From Rhabditophanes sp. KR3021 (lineage: Eukaryota > Nematoda > Chromadorea > Rhabditida > Alloionematidae), in assembly GCA_963281155.1 (NCBI GenBank), contig CAUJLY010000006.1, positions 9,548,001 to 9,612,000 on the forward strand: 64,000 nucleotides of DNA. Reading direction: 5' to 3'. Below are positions 47,549-59,007 of this stretch, in pieces. The position numbers were made by a program, and so were the translations under genes. Each line of letters begins with the position of its first letter. The first letter of the stretch is position 1. Under the pieces are notes generated by a model that saw only the letters and a list, made by a program, of their open reading frames with translations, was not told the DNA's origin and ran no database searches.

Positions 47549-47960
47549 TTAATTGTTGTCCTTGACAGGTCTAATTTTACATAAATGTGTTTCTGGACAT
47601 AAAAGCATGTCTTCATTACTTGACAAGACCAAATATTCTTTTTGACCGATATCTTTAACAATTCCTTTGGTTTTGAAATGATCTCCAAGAACAAAGCGAC
47701 ACGGTTCATTATGTTTTGGAGAAACAGGTAAAATATTTTCATTATTATGTGTTTCAACTGAATGATAATCTTTGAATTGAACTTTTGCACAATCTACGTC
47801 GAAATCTGAAATAAAACTAAGTCATCGCATCAAAGGACATTCCTGGTGTCATTGGAACTCCTCCACTGTAAGGTGTTGCTACACTCATGAAGGCTCCAGG
47901 TGCTTGTAAATTGACTGATTCTAACTGGAAGTCTTCATTGATATTGCAATTGTAACATTT
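47549..47960 (-). pseudogene. Remnant of transcription elongation factor SPT5, C-terminal part
   Basis: From about 47955 one frame gives INEDFQLESVNLQ, APGAFMSVATPYSGG, VPMTPGMSFDAMT and a TAG: this resembles the Thr-Pro-Gly-rich repeat region of SPT5. Just beyond, TTTATTTCAG (acceptor ending at 47806) leads into VQFKDYHSVETHNNEN, LPVSPKHNEP, FVLGDHFKTKGIVKDIG and LCKIRPVKDNN to a stop at 47549. That second piece follows the last KOW region of animal SPT5 (pattern V-LKD...E-L-P-(T/S)P-K-N...V(I)LG(E/D)...G) in order and spacing. The stop between the pieces and absence of the N-terminal 800 residues make this a dead duplicate or relic. The assignment rests on remembered family sequence and is moderate. 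Confidence 0.55.
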
Positions 47961-48450
47961 TTAAAGAAAGAAAATGATGTGCATTTTAACAACAATAAAT
48001 TTGGTTTATTGCATGTCCATTTGCAATTATTGAAACACTAATTAACAGTTGACAAGACAACAAAACAAGTAATGGAAAATAAGTTGATACTTTTATTCAT
48101 TCTAAGAATGCATGCATGGCCATTTATTAAGAAAGCCGTTTAAACATATTGAAATTGTACATGGATATAATGGAAATATGTATTCAATGCAATATATGAA
48201 TTGTTTAGATACTAAATTGATTTCTCATGTTTTTCCATATCTTTTTAAGCGTTAATTGCACAATAAAGTAATTTAAAAAAATATATACAACAAATTATTT
48301 ATAGTTTATGGATTCTACTTGCTGTGACATTGGACAATGTTTTTAAATACATTGTTTAGTTGGGTAGGCTTATTACTATTGCCACCTTCCTGATCCTTTC
48401 CTTCAGTCATCAAGCAAAATTAGCAACAAACTACGATTTATTAGACTAGA
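47961..48450. other. Spacer between pseudogene remnants
   Basis: Nothing firm. A 31-codon frame at 48410-48315 (minus), MTEGKDQEGGNSNKPTQLNN and on, has protein-like text but no known match or splice context. Confidence 0.4.
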
Positions 48451-48778
48451 TCAGAACAATCTTAAGTTGACAATAATTGTATAAATTGAATTTTCTCTTT
48501 CTTTCATTCTAGTTCCTACTTTGATTGTCGATGGAATATCTGGCAAAACAGACTTCATATAATCAGCGATAGATGATAATTTACTCCATTAGAGTCAGTA
48601 AAATTAACAATCTAAATCAACAATATTACTAATGTTAAAGATAATTTCTTACATCTGCACGTTCTTTAATAATTTGCGCAGCTGAAGCCATTGTGTCCGC
48701 ATAACCTCCAGCCAACTGAACACCAAAAATCTTTTCACTCTTGTGTTTTTTAATTAAACTCCATCCACTAGCTGCTCC
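48451..48778 (-). pseudogene. Remnant of tRNA-dihydrouridine synthase 3 (DUS3)
   Basis: An acceptor-like TTTTTTAAAAG leads into GAASGWSLIKKHKSEKIFGV, QLAGGYADTMASAAQIIKE. A 41-base GT-AG intron follows, then IVNFTDSNGVNYH, and after a gap SVLPDIPSTIKVGTRMKERE, ending with a stop at 48451. This matches the TIM-barrel middle of DUS3 ('EWALLKRH..EDIFGVQLEGAFPDTMTKCAELL', 'MNQVLDVPLTVKIRTG'). The intervening segment with the NVGCPID box and the catalytic-Cys loop GGGCALM is deleted, and both protein ends are missing. Retention of an intron shows a DNA-level duplication rather than a retrocopy. Confidence 0.75.
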
Positions 48779-49175
48779 TTTTAAAAAATAATAATCCAGA
48801 AGATTTTTATTTATTTAAATAACAGTAATGTTTGTATGTTACAATTTAATGCGGTTCAACATGATAATGTGATAGTTAGTTATTATTTACTTGTCAAAAA
48901 GACCAATTCATTTTTAGTATCATAATTCGACCTTTTTACTGCAAAAATTAAAAAATTTGATTGTGCATTTTGGTCATGTATTATGCATGAAAGGTCATTT
49001 AATAAATGATAACACATTCTTGTTATTTTTGTATATACATTTTATTTTAAATTGTATGGTCGAAATGTACATAATATTTTGTGTGTGTTTAACAAACAAA
49101 TAACCCATCTTACATAACTTTTTATTATTTAATAATACACATAAAATGATTTTTTTTATAATACCTCTCTGTTTG
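48779..49175. other. Intergenic, nothing recognised
   Basis: 400 AT-rich bases after the SLC41 stop, probably its 3' UTR followed by spacer. Confidence 0.45.
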
Positions 49176-50819
49176 TTATGACTTTTCAATAATATCCCGA
49201 TCATTCATAAATACAAGACATTTAAAGGCGAAATATAGAAATACTGTTCCAGTTAGGTCACCTATTGCAGTTAGATAAGGGATGGCTGCATTATCTGGAT
49301 CTATTTGTTTTTGCCATAGGAAAGCTACGAGCAATTGACATATGTATAAGATAAGAATTACTTGGAATAGAGCTGCTAGAAGGTAAAAACTTGTGAATAA
49401 AGGTGAATTAGGGGTTTCACTGCTTCCGACTTGTAATAATTGAATCAACCAATTAAAAAAGATATGTCCTGGTATCACAAGAAATAGCAAGACTCTAGCC
49501 GCCTTTGAATCCCAATCATTTGAAAAGAAGGCTCTTTTGAAGCTAAAAAATCTTCTAATTGACCAATTTGCAGGTAATAAACCTAATACACTCGATTTGT
49601 GATATGATGTAGTAATCTTTGATGCATGTACAGCGCCCAAATTTCCCCCCACCCCATTGATCACCGGTTGAAAGAGAGCAATTTGGGGGAACTTTCTGAT
49701 CGCTGTTTCAAGCACAAAACCTCCTGCACTGCTGATTAGCATTGAAAAGACAATGGGTGTCCAGCCTTCACATAATACTGTTGCTGTCGTTTGATCGCGA
49801 TAAGCTGCTAAAGCGCAAAAGGGTGAAATAAGAATAAACAAAAAGATTACTATTATGTTTAACCATGATTCTGTTTCATGAGCTCTTAAATAATATGAAC
49901 CAAAACAAGCTAGAATTGATAAGGTGATTAAGTCGCCAAGTGAGGCTGCTATCGGTGTTGCAACGTTGTCTGGATCAATATTGAATCTTTTAGCTAATAA
50001 GACCACTCCGATCATAATTACTGATAAGACGGCTGATGCTAGTGAGGCTGTTGTTAAACTGGATGCACACAGTAGACACGCATGAGACCAATCTATGCTG
50101 CCTTTTGGAACCCATGCTAGTAAAATTGCAAATGATGATGCCAAAAAGGCAACGACAATAGCTTGAGTTTGGATTAGAGCTATATTAGCCATCAATATCT
50201 TGAATCGTTCATCTTTATTCTCCATTCGACCCGTATTTGCCTACAATGTAGTGTCGGTTAATTTGATTAATCGTTAAATAAATACACTTACTAATGTCGA
50301 CAATCTTGATGCTAACGTCATCTCTAAATTTCCTTTCAACCCTAATAAAGCTGGCACTAGAATAAATATCTCTGGAATTTTCTTAAAAAGTGGCCAATGC
50401 TGGACAACGTCTAGTAAAGTTCCTGCCAACACCATCCCTAAACCAGCTATCAAAAAAGGAAACAAAACTTGAACGAGCAGGATATATGATGATTGAGTAG
50501 GAACAGTGTCAATTTCGTGCTTTCTATTTTTAGGCAAAAAATCATCAAAAGTAACAGTAACTTCTCCGCCATCTAAATTGCACCGAATAATCTCATTATT
50601 ATTAGTGTTTCCTAGGTCAACATTAGGATTTGCAAAAGACATCATATTGTCGTGTCTCCTATAGTCTTCCTCTTCGCCTTTCCCTTCCTCGACAACTATA
50701 AAAGGAAACGGTTAATAGGTACCAAATTAAAATGCAATTAAATTGATTACGAAACCTTGTTTATGAAGAATAACAGGGATCACTTTACGATGTCGAAGAG
50801 TTGACGATGTTGCTGTCAT
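49176..50819 (-). CDS. SLC41-family magnesium transporter (two MgtE domains)
   Basis: Three exons, 50819-50756, 50695-50292 and 50240-49176 (60- and 51-base introns), encode 510 residues, the size of animal SLC41A1/2. The N-terminal 60 residues are polar. The first MgtE half starts [39 protein letters not shown] and [19 protein letters not shown], the most conserved block of the family, ending ANTGRM. Asp-rich pore residues appear in [18 protein letters not shown] (first half) and [21 protein letters not shown] (second half, symmetric), the DPDN...P...GD motifs typical of MgtE-type channels. [14 protein letters not shown] lies between. About ten membrane helices. It should export or exchange Mg2+ at plasma membrane or internal membranes. 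A splice acceptor ending AAACAG precedes the ATG. Confidence 0.93.
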
Positions 50820-51979
50820 GACTAGAGCCTGTTTTTAAAAAGGTATTAGGGTCTTGTTAACGCAGAGGGTCCAGGTTGGTTTGAGAGATCCAAAGAGTAT
50901 CTATAATTTAGTCATAAATTACAGCATTTTTCTCCATTTCTCTAAGTACAGTCGCTTTTTGTGAAGCAAAAACGGTTGGAGGTGTGTTTATAAGCAATGT
51001 TGCGATGATCGTTGAAAATAGGTATTGAGAGCGCAAAGCTAATAATATATCACGCTATTTGAGACTCAAAGCTGTTTCTCCTCTTACTTTTGTTTTTGTG
51101 TGAGTTTATTTTTAATAAAAAGAGGAAAAACAAAATCTAGTTTCTAAAAAAGTGTCGGAGAATACAGTTAAGCTAGTTTGACAACACACATTTTATGTTC
51201 TCAATTTTTCAATAAAGATGGTAGTGTTATTTTTCAAAGTTTCGCATCCTTTTAACAACAAACTTTTATCACTTACCGTCTTCCGTCAATTTCGTGGACA
51301 TCTTTTTTATATGGTCACGTTCCTTGATAATAATAGAATATAGGATCCCTTGAGTTGTACTTATCTGTCCTTAACTCAAGTTAATGCATTCCCAATTACG
51401 TAAATAGAGTAGATAAGAAACAACGATGTGCGTAATAGTAAATTATCAGAAAGTGACCAGGTGTTGATCGAATAAATTCACGCAATTACAAATACATATC
51501 CACAAAATGTAAAAGTTTAATCCAAAATAAACCAATATTAATGTTTAGTGGTAGGCGTGAATATACATTTCAAGTCTTTATATCTCTTTGACTGCCTAAA
51601 TATGACATAGACATCTCGAATATAATGCTTTAAAAATGCACAGACAATTCAAAATTAGCAACCCGATACTCATTCTACGATTTGTACACTAAACAAAGGC
51701 GTTTGTTTGGAAATGTTATAAACAGACACAGACGACACAACAACCTCATCATATGACTTTTATTTATACTCGATGTATTAATTTAATAAATAATTGAGTA
51801 ATTGAGTAATTTACGAGAATATATTTATTATTAAATAGAGTTAAATAAAATAAAATTGCAGACTGCATAAAATAAGGAGACAAACAAATCATATCATTTT
51901 GCATCATAAAGGGAAGATCTATTTGGAGTTAAGACATTTCATTAAGGATATATTTGGCTTATAAGGGATTGGTAAATAA
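50820..51979. other. Intergenic, SLC41 promoter side
   Basis: 1.16 kb without a coding frame. It includes the SLC41 upstream region and the 3' UTR of the zinc-finger gene. No site supported. Confidence 0.45.
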
Positions 51980-54871
51980 TTAAGGGTTATACCAATTCCA
52001 GTTATCAATTTTTTGTTGATTAGAACTCATTGGCTGTTGATTGTAATTATGCATGTAACTTTGGCCTTGTTCATTGCTTTGATGATTAAGGTTGGCTGAC
52101 TGGTGCAGATTTGGGCTAAGACGGTTGTTTGTTTGAGGAATCCACATTTCGTTTGAATGACTGAATGGTGGGAGTGATGTTGGTCTTTGTGACTCCATGA
52201 TACCGTTGTGATTCATATTAATCATCTCATCCATGATAAAGTTTGTTGATTTGGGACTCCTTCGCATTGGAGCAGAGTGAAGGAGGTTGGAAGAGGCATC
52301 TATCATTGAGTGAGTGTTATCGTGTGAGAGCATCGTAGACATATCTAGATAATGTTGATTTATCTTTGAGCTTTCTCCCATATCATTGTCATCCATCAAA
52401 TTACCTAAATTCAAAGATCTCGAAGGACTCAAAAGAGGATGTCTGTTGATATCAAAGGTCGATTGAATGACAGCTGAGGAGGATCTGTTGTTATTCATGA
52501 TGCCTGCATGCATTCCACTAAAATCTACAGCATTGTTATGAAGATTCATGTTTGGATCATGCATAACATTCAAATTGTTGTCATTGGACAAGCCATCTGC
52601 AGAAATGAGAGATTCACCATCATCTTCCATGTTTATTGGCCTGAAAATTCTGTTAGGATCGGTAGTTCTCAATTGTCTTGTTTCTGCTTCACGCTGAGTT
52701 TGTTGTTTAGCAACTTCCAATTGTTTTTCTCTTCTAACTTTTCTCCTGGTCAGTTTGTTTGAATTGATAGTTCCATCAGTACTATGATGCTTTTGAATAT
52801 GCTCCTTGAGTTTGTCTCTTCTCGAAGAAGCATAACTACAATTGTCACATTTAAAAGGCTTTTCAGTCAAGTGAATTCTTTCATGTCTAACCAAATGAGA
52901 TTTTTCAATAAAAGATCTATTGCAAACACTGCACCTATGAGATCTAACAGCCAAATGAGTTCTTAAATGAGCTGCTAATTGTGACTTTTTAGGGGATGAG
53001 TATGTACAGTCTGCATGTTCACAATGAAACAAATCTCCTGTATGAATTCTTTTATGTGAGATCAAATGGCTTTGGTACTTGGTTGAAAATTCACATTCAT
53101 CACATTGATAAAAACGTTCATCGACATGTGTAGCTAGATGAAGTGTCAGGTATCGCCTCGTAGCAAATGATTTGTCGCAATGTTCGCATGAAAAAGGCTT
53201 CTCTCCCGTATGCAAGCGAATATGCGTATACAGGTTTGATTTGACTCTAAATCTATGCGAGCAAAAACTGCATTTGAAGGGTTTTTCATCTGAATGACAT
53301 GTTCTATGGGATAGCAACATATGAATTGAATCGGAGCTATAGTCGCATAAATCACATTTATGTGTTTGTCCCTAAAAAGAATAATATTATTAATAGATAT
53401 TTAAAAACAAGAAACTTACAGGGAAATGGGCACGCATATGGGAATAAAATTGCTTATGCCAGGTGCATTCATATTGACATAAGGCACAGACAAATAATAT
53501 ATTTTTTGAATGTATTTTGGCGATATGGATATGTAGGGCTTTTTTGTTTTCACTTTGGAAATTACAATCTTCACATTGGTGAGTAGCTTTTTCAGCTGGG
53601 CAGGATTCGACAGTCGGTTCTTTAAGCATCATTTCTGGATCATCTTCTTCTTCAGGATCAAATAAAACGACTTCTTCAAGGTTTTCATCAAATTCATAAT
53701 AAACTGAGTCCGGCTCACTTTCTACAACTGGTAATTTCAAGGGCACTTTACTTTCTTTATTCGGACGACCTCGTTTTCTTCCTTTTGAGTTATCACTATT
53801 CAGCTTTTCAGTATTTCTATTTGCCATGCTAATTTTGACTCTTAACGACGGCCTTAACTCTGCTCCGGGCACTGTTGCCATACCACCTGCATCCGTTTGA
53901 ATGAGTGCGGCGACGTCTGAAACAGGAGGCAATCCCTCATTAGTATTTATGACGATAGTGGCATTCTTAGAACCAATTCTAAGAGAATCAATTCCCTGGG
54001 CAGTAATTTGCTTAAATAGATTATCCAGTTGCATGGCATACTTGTGTAACGGTAATTGATACTTATAGATTAAATTCAAGAGATGATACCGGCAAAAAGG
54101 TGAAACTTCGAACAATCTTGAATAATCTAATAAGTATCCAAGGGTATTTGAGTTTATGGTAGGTAGATTGACATCTTTGACAAGCTGTGGAAATTCGCTT
54201 TCCCGTTCTTCGATGCAATGATTAACCCAACGTGTGATTACTTTCAAATGCACTTCGGGCGTTAACATAACGGTATATTTTGGATCAGTCAAAATTTTGT
54301 GAAGGTCATAAAATTTGAAATTAGGTATATCAACACTTTCTAATAAGCATTTAGTATAATTAGTGTCGAAGAAGTCACAGGAACTGGTTAACAAGGTTGG
54401 AATGTTGTACTTGGTAGCGATTTTCTTGACAGTTATGCAATTTGAGGGATCCATGCACTGTTCTAAGTAATTTGCGCAATGTTGTTTCAACCGAATCATT
54501 AGGAAATTGTTAGCTAGACGCATCGTTTCAATAACAGACTGTCGATTTATAGTAATACTGCCAGTATAAAAGTACATCAATAGGGGCTCAAAAATATCTG
54601 GGTATTGGCAGTTTATAAATATGCGTTCTTTAGTAATTTTATCCGTTTTCAAGACAGAATTAAAGTAGGGACTGGTTGCAGCAAGAATTACACGATGTGC
54701 ACTGAATTCCTTGTTCTTGCATTTAATAGAAACATCGCAGAAATTCCCATTAAACCGTAAGTATTTGAGCCTTTCCAAAGCAGGAGTCAAAGGTCCATCG
54801 TGAAACGTAATAGGATACAATGTAGAATTACCATCCTTAGTAGATGTTGCCAAAACATCGGATGCATCCAT
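51980..54871 (-). CDS. eor-1: BTB / nine C2H2 zinc-finger transcription factor, EOR-1/PLZF type
   Basis: Exons 54871-53420 and 53371-51980 with a 49-base intron give 947 residues. BTB domain: [52 protein letters not shown]-like helical region follows. Then an AT-hook ([11 protein letters not shown]), an acidic stretch [12 protein letters not shown], and nine consecutive C2H2 fingers, starting [20 protein letters not shown] and ending [20 protein letters not shown]; linkers of the TGEKPF type occur between fingers 4 and 5. The C-terminal 200 residues are Asn/Gln/Met/Ser-rich. BTB plus exactly nine fingers and the [15 protein letters not shown] start agree with C. elegans EOR-1, the PLZF orthologue acting in Ras/Wnt signalling and stress chromatin programmes. 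The intron splits finger 2 from finger 3. Confidence 0.8.
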
Positions 54872-57223
54872 GATAGTAGTATATAAAATGAACTACTGTC
54901 TAGTAATTACTTAAAATTAGCCAAACAAATGTCGCAATTTGAATATTCACAATGTATAACAGTTTGTTGCTAGTAAATAGCTCACCAATACTGTTTGTTA
55001 TTAGAGTGTCGTCTATTCGCGTGACTAATATTGTCGTTTCGAGAAATAGACTGGATGCTCAAAACATCAGCTGCTAAATGGATATATAAATAAGTTAAAG
55101 TTGATTAGAAGGTAACAGATTTTGGTCGCTGACCATAATTAATGTATGTAGTGTAAAAAGTCGTTAGACTGGGTCAAGTATTGATATTAACTGAAAGAGT
55201 TTGTTTGGTGCCATCATTGAATTGTGTTCTTGAGGTGAGGAGTTTAGTTTTTTAACTTACTAATCATCTTTATTTGTTATTTGTTCTTAAGCGCATGAAT
55301 ATTTTTGGAAAAAATGCAGCTGACCCAATCAAATTTAAATTAACAATTATGTTTTTATTAAAATTAAATAAATAAAGGAAGATGTATTAACTATACACTA
55401 TCATAGAAGCCAGTTATTTTTGCAAAAAAAGTTACGTATATTTAATATCTACATACAATTATTACAAAAAAGATACAATCAAATAAAGCGCAGTCTCGTA
55501 TAATTTTTGTACGTGTATACTATTTTTATTATCGTTAAAACAAATCTTCCCTCACTATAACCATATTATAACAAATTATTTATTTTAAAATAAGCAAGTA
55601 CATTCGTTCTTAACTTTTTTGTTTTAATATTTTACAAATGCAAGTAAGCATCCTCTTTCCAAGGGAATATTTAATATTTTAAAAATTCTCGAAAAAGTAG
55701 TATTTAAATATTTTTCTTAATCTTCTATTTCTCCAGAAGCCTCTAAATGCCTAGAGAAGTCATTTTAAAAACTAATGAAATAATTCGCTGAGCATTTCAA
55801 GAAGCTTTTCATTTCAATTATAAAAAGTCTTTAAAAAACTTTTCTGTATTTATCTATGCCATCAAATGTTTAAAGTTTGTTACACAATTTCCAATATTGG
55901 AATTTATCATAAGATAGACTATGTGCATTTATTCAGCTTTCTTTCCCAAATATTATAGATATTCAAACTTTTGTCGAATAGATAACTATTTAAATTTTTA
56001 CATCAAGTTGAACTCTGCAAATTTGCAATTATTTTATTTTTATGCTTGTCCTGTCGTGGAAAAATAATTTCTTTGCAGACAAAGAGATGTAACTATTTAT
56101 AAAAATTAACATTTATTGAGCAAAAATATTTCATCATTCTTTTGTCCTCTTATTAATAGAAATTTATGTGTGGAGGAAAAATAAAATCATAAGATATATT
56201 CCTTCTAGACTGATCTTACACTCGCCAGACATTAACTTAATATTCTGTTGATACTAAACAGATTTTTAAATTCTTTGCTTTTGATCTCTATAATAGTGCG
56301 TATTGTACATGTTGCCACAGACAAAAATGGGAACAAGTGTTATATACAGCCTACAGCTGCTCCTACATAAAAAATCTATTCAACCCTTTTTATTTAGAGA
56401 AACTATTTGTGTATATAAGTATCAAGCCATTCTTATTAACATTTATTATTTTATAGCCATACCATCATATCATTTGATTTGATTTAATCTTACTTTCGTA
56501 TACATTTTGGCTATTAAAAATATGTCAGGTATAAACATTTTCACATGTATATACAACATGGATACATTGTATTCATAGGCAGTGTTCTAATAACAAATTA
56601 GTTGTTTTTCGGTAAACTTATTTACCACAATCTTCTCTTTTTTGTCATTAAAAACATTCCTATTTTTTAAAATCATTTGTATAAATATACATTTCCTGTG
56701 ATGTTGAAAAATTAAAGTTATCTAGGTTTTTTAATTGGTATTCTTTATAATATTGTGCATGTACAATCATTATTTATTCTTAAATCAGATAATAGATTGA
56801 TCTTATCTTTGGTAAGCATATATATAAACTACTCCCAACCATTGGTCAAATTCACACTTTAATTTAGAAAACGCTTGCTTAATCGTTTTAAGCAAAATTA
56901 GATGTAATGTTTCACCTGTTCTTAAAGCTATCCATACTTTTGTTTCAATGTAGTATTAAGAGTTACGACTGTTGCGTTATACTTTAGTATTCTGGCTAAT
57001 CGTCTGTATCGGTTTAGTAATTCTTGCTTCTATGGCAATAGTTTCTTCCATTAACGGCAAACACCACTTTATTATCGGTTGTCACTTTATTCCATAGATT
57101 GTGGCAAAACCTTTATTCAAATCATGCTTTACACTACTTTTACGTCGCCCTATTAAACCATAGATACATATTAAATAACATCCTTTTATAAAATATCCTC
57201 TTTTCTAGAAAATTATTCGCAAT
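54872..57223. other. Divergent promoter region, 2.35 kb
   Basis: Between the zinc-finger gene (minus) and IMP dehydrogenase (plus). AT-rich throughout, with no coding frame. A TATATATAAAC at about 56818-56828 is TATA-like but 400 bases from the IMPDH ATG. TTTTCTAG ending at 57208, 16 bases before that ATG, is a likely trans-splice acceptor. Confidence 0.5.
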
Positions 57224-59007
57224 ATGCCTAACCACGTTGTAGACGAATCTTCTCATGAGGTTCCTCAAAATTTGATGGACACCAAAAAAATGTTCACCAT
57301 CGATGAGGACCTCGATGAAGCCGCTTCTCACGACGGACTTACTATCAAGCAGTTATTTTCTGACAACGTTGGACTCACCTACAATGATATCAACATCCTC
57401 CCTGGCTTTATTGACTTTGGGGTAAAAGATGTGAACTTGGATGCCCACCTTACCAAACACATCGAACTCAAGTCTCCATTCATCTCTTCTCCAATGGACA
57501 CCGTCACCGAAGCTGAAATGGCTATTGCTATGGCTCTTCACGGAGGAATTGGCGTCATTCATGGAAACTTCGCCACTCCACAAGACCAAGTCTCCGAAGT
57601 CTTGAAAGTTAAGGTATGTTTGTTTCATTAAAACTACATAAAAGTAAGTATTTGTTAGCGTTACAAACAAGGCTTCATCACCGAGCCACAGTGCATCAAG
57701 CCCACTGACACCATCAAGGATTTGATGGATATTAAAGTCAAGTATGGCTTCACCGGAACTCCAGTCACTGACACTGGAAACGTCGGTGGCAAATTCCTCG
57801 GCTTAGTTACTTCCCGTGACATTGACTTTATTAAAGAAGCCGTTTACCAGACCACTTTTATCCATGATGTAATGATTCCCAGTGAAAGACTTATTACTGG
57901 TGACGAGCATCTCAAAATTGAGGAAGCATATGACATTCTCGAGAAAGAAAAGAAGGGAAAGCTTCCAATTGTTAATTCGAAGGGAGAACTGGTTGCATTG
58001 ATTGCCCGTACCGACTTGAAGAAGGCCAGAGACTTTCCACTTTCTTCTTACGATCACATTGGACGATTGAGAGTTGGAGCTGCCATCAGTACCCGTCCAG
58101 GATCTATTGATCACGTCCACAAATTGGCTAAGGCCGGCGTTGATGTCATTATCATTGATTCTTCCAATGGATCTTCGATGTACCAAGTTGACCTGCTCAA
58201 GGACATCAAGAAATCCTATCCACTGTGGCCTCAAATCGTTGCTGGCAACGTCGTAACCATGAAGCAAGCCAAAATGCTTATCGACGTTGGTGCCGATGCT
58301 CTTCGCGTGGGTATGGGATCTGGGTCAATTTGCATCACTCAAGAAGTTTGTGCAGTCGGCAGAGCTCAAGGAACAGCTGTTTACAACGTTTCTCGCTACG
58401 CTCGCTCCAGAGGAATTCCAGTGATTGCTGATGGAGGCATTCGGGACGTTGGCTACATCACCAAAGCTCTTGCCCTGGGAGCCTCTTCTGTGATGATGGG
58501 AGGTCTCCTTGCCGGAACCAACGAAGCTCCAGGAGAATACTTCTGGGGGCCATCCGGAGTTAGGCTCAAGAAGTACCGCGGCATGGGGTCTCTCGATGCC
58601 ATGGAAGCTCACTCTGTCTCCCAAGACCGTTACTTCACCACTGAATCCGACACCGTCAAAATTGCCCAAGGAGTGTCCGCCACGATGCGCGACCGTGGAT
58701 CCATCCACAAATACGTTCCTTACCTGTTCAGAGGAGTCCAACATGGTTTCCAAGATATCGGTGTCAAATCCATCACCGAATTGCAAATGAAAGCCTACTC
58801 CGGTGAAATTCACTTCGAACGCCGTTCCCCATCTGCTCAAACAGAAGGAGGTGTTCATTCTCTGTACTCGTAAGTTGGTAACTATGCTCAGTTCAAATTA
58901 ATATTAAATTTTTGCATTACTTTCTTTTTTTTTATAATTTATTCACCATTATCTATTCTATCTTTATGTTTATTACATTTTTCAGGTATGAAAAGCGTTC
59001 TTTCTAA
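57224..59007 (+). CDS. Inosine-5'-monophosphate dehydrogenase (IMPDH)
   Basis: Oxidises IMP to XMP with NAD+, the rate-limiting step of GTP synthesis, as a tetramer/octamer. Exons 57224-57613, 57659-58869 and a 22-base last exon 58986-59007 encode 540 residues (human 514). The last exon is needed for the conserved tail: HSLYS|YEKRSF against human HSLHSYEKRLF; unspliced, the frame stops at TAA 58871. Landmarks: [16 protein letters not shown]; the tandem CBS (Bateman) pair ([39 protein letters not shown]); DSSNGSS; the active-site loop [17 protein letters not shown] with catalytic Cys in SICIT; IADGGI; and the flap [11 protein letters not shown] with the Arg/Tyr dyad later in QDRY. About 25 extra residues precede the usual start. 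Codon bias is the strongest in the window. Confidence 0.97.

Noticed and set aside
57803..58858. Long minus-strand open frames opposite IMP dehydrogenase
   Set aside because: They arise from the strong codon bias of IMPDH and show no independent domain.
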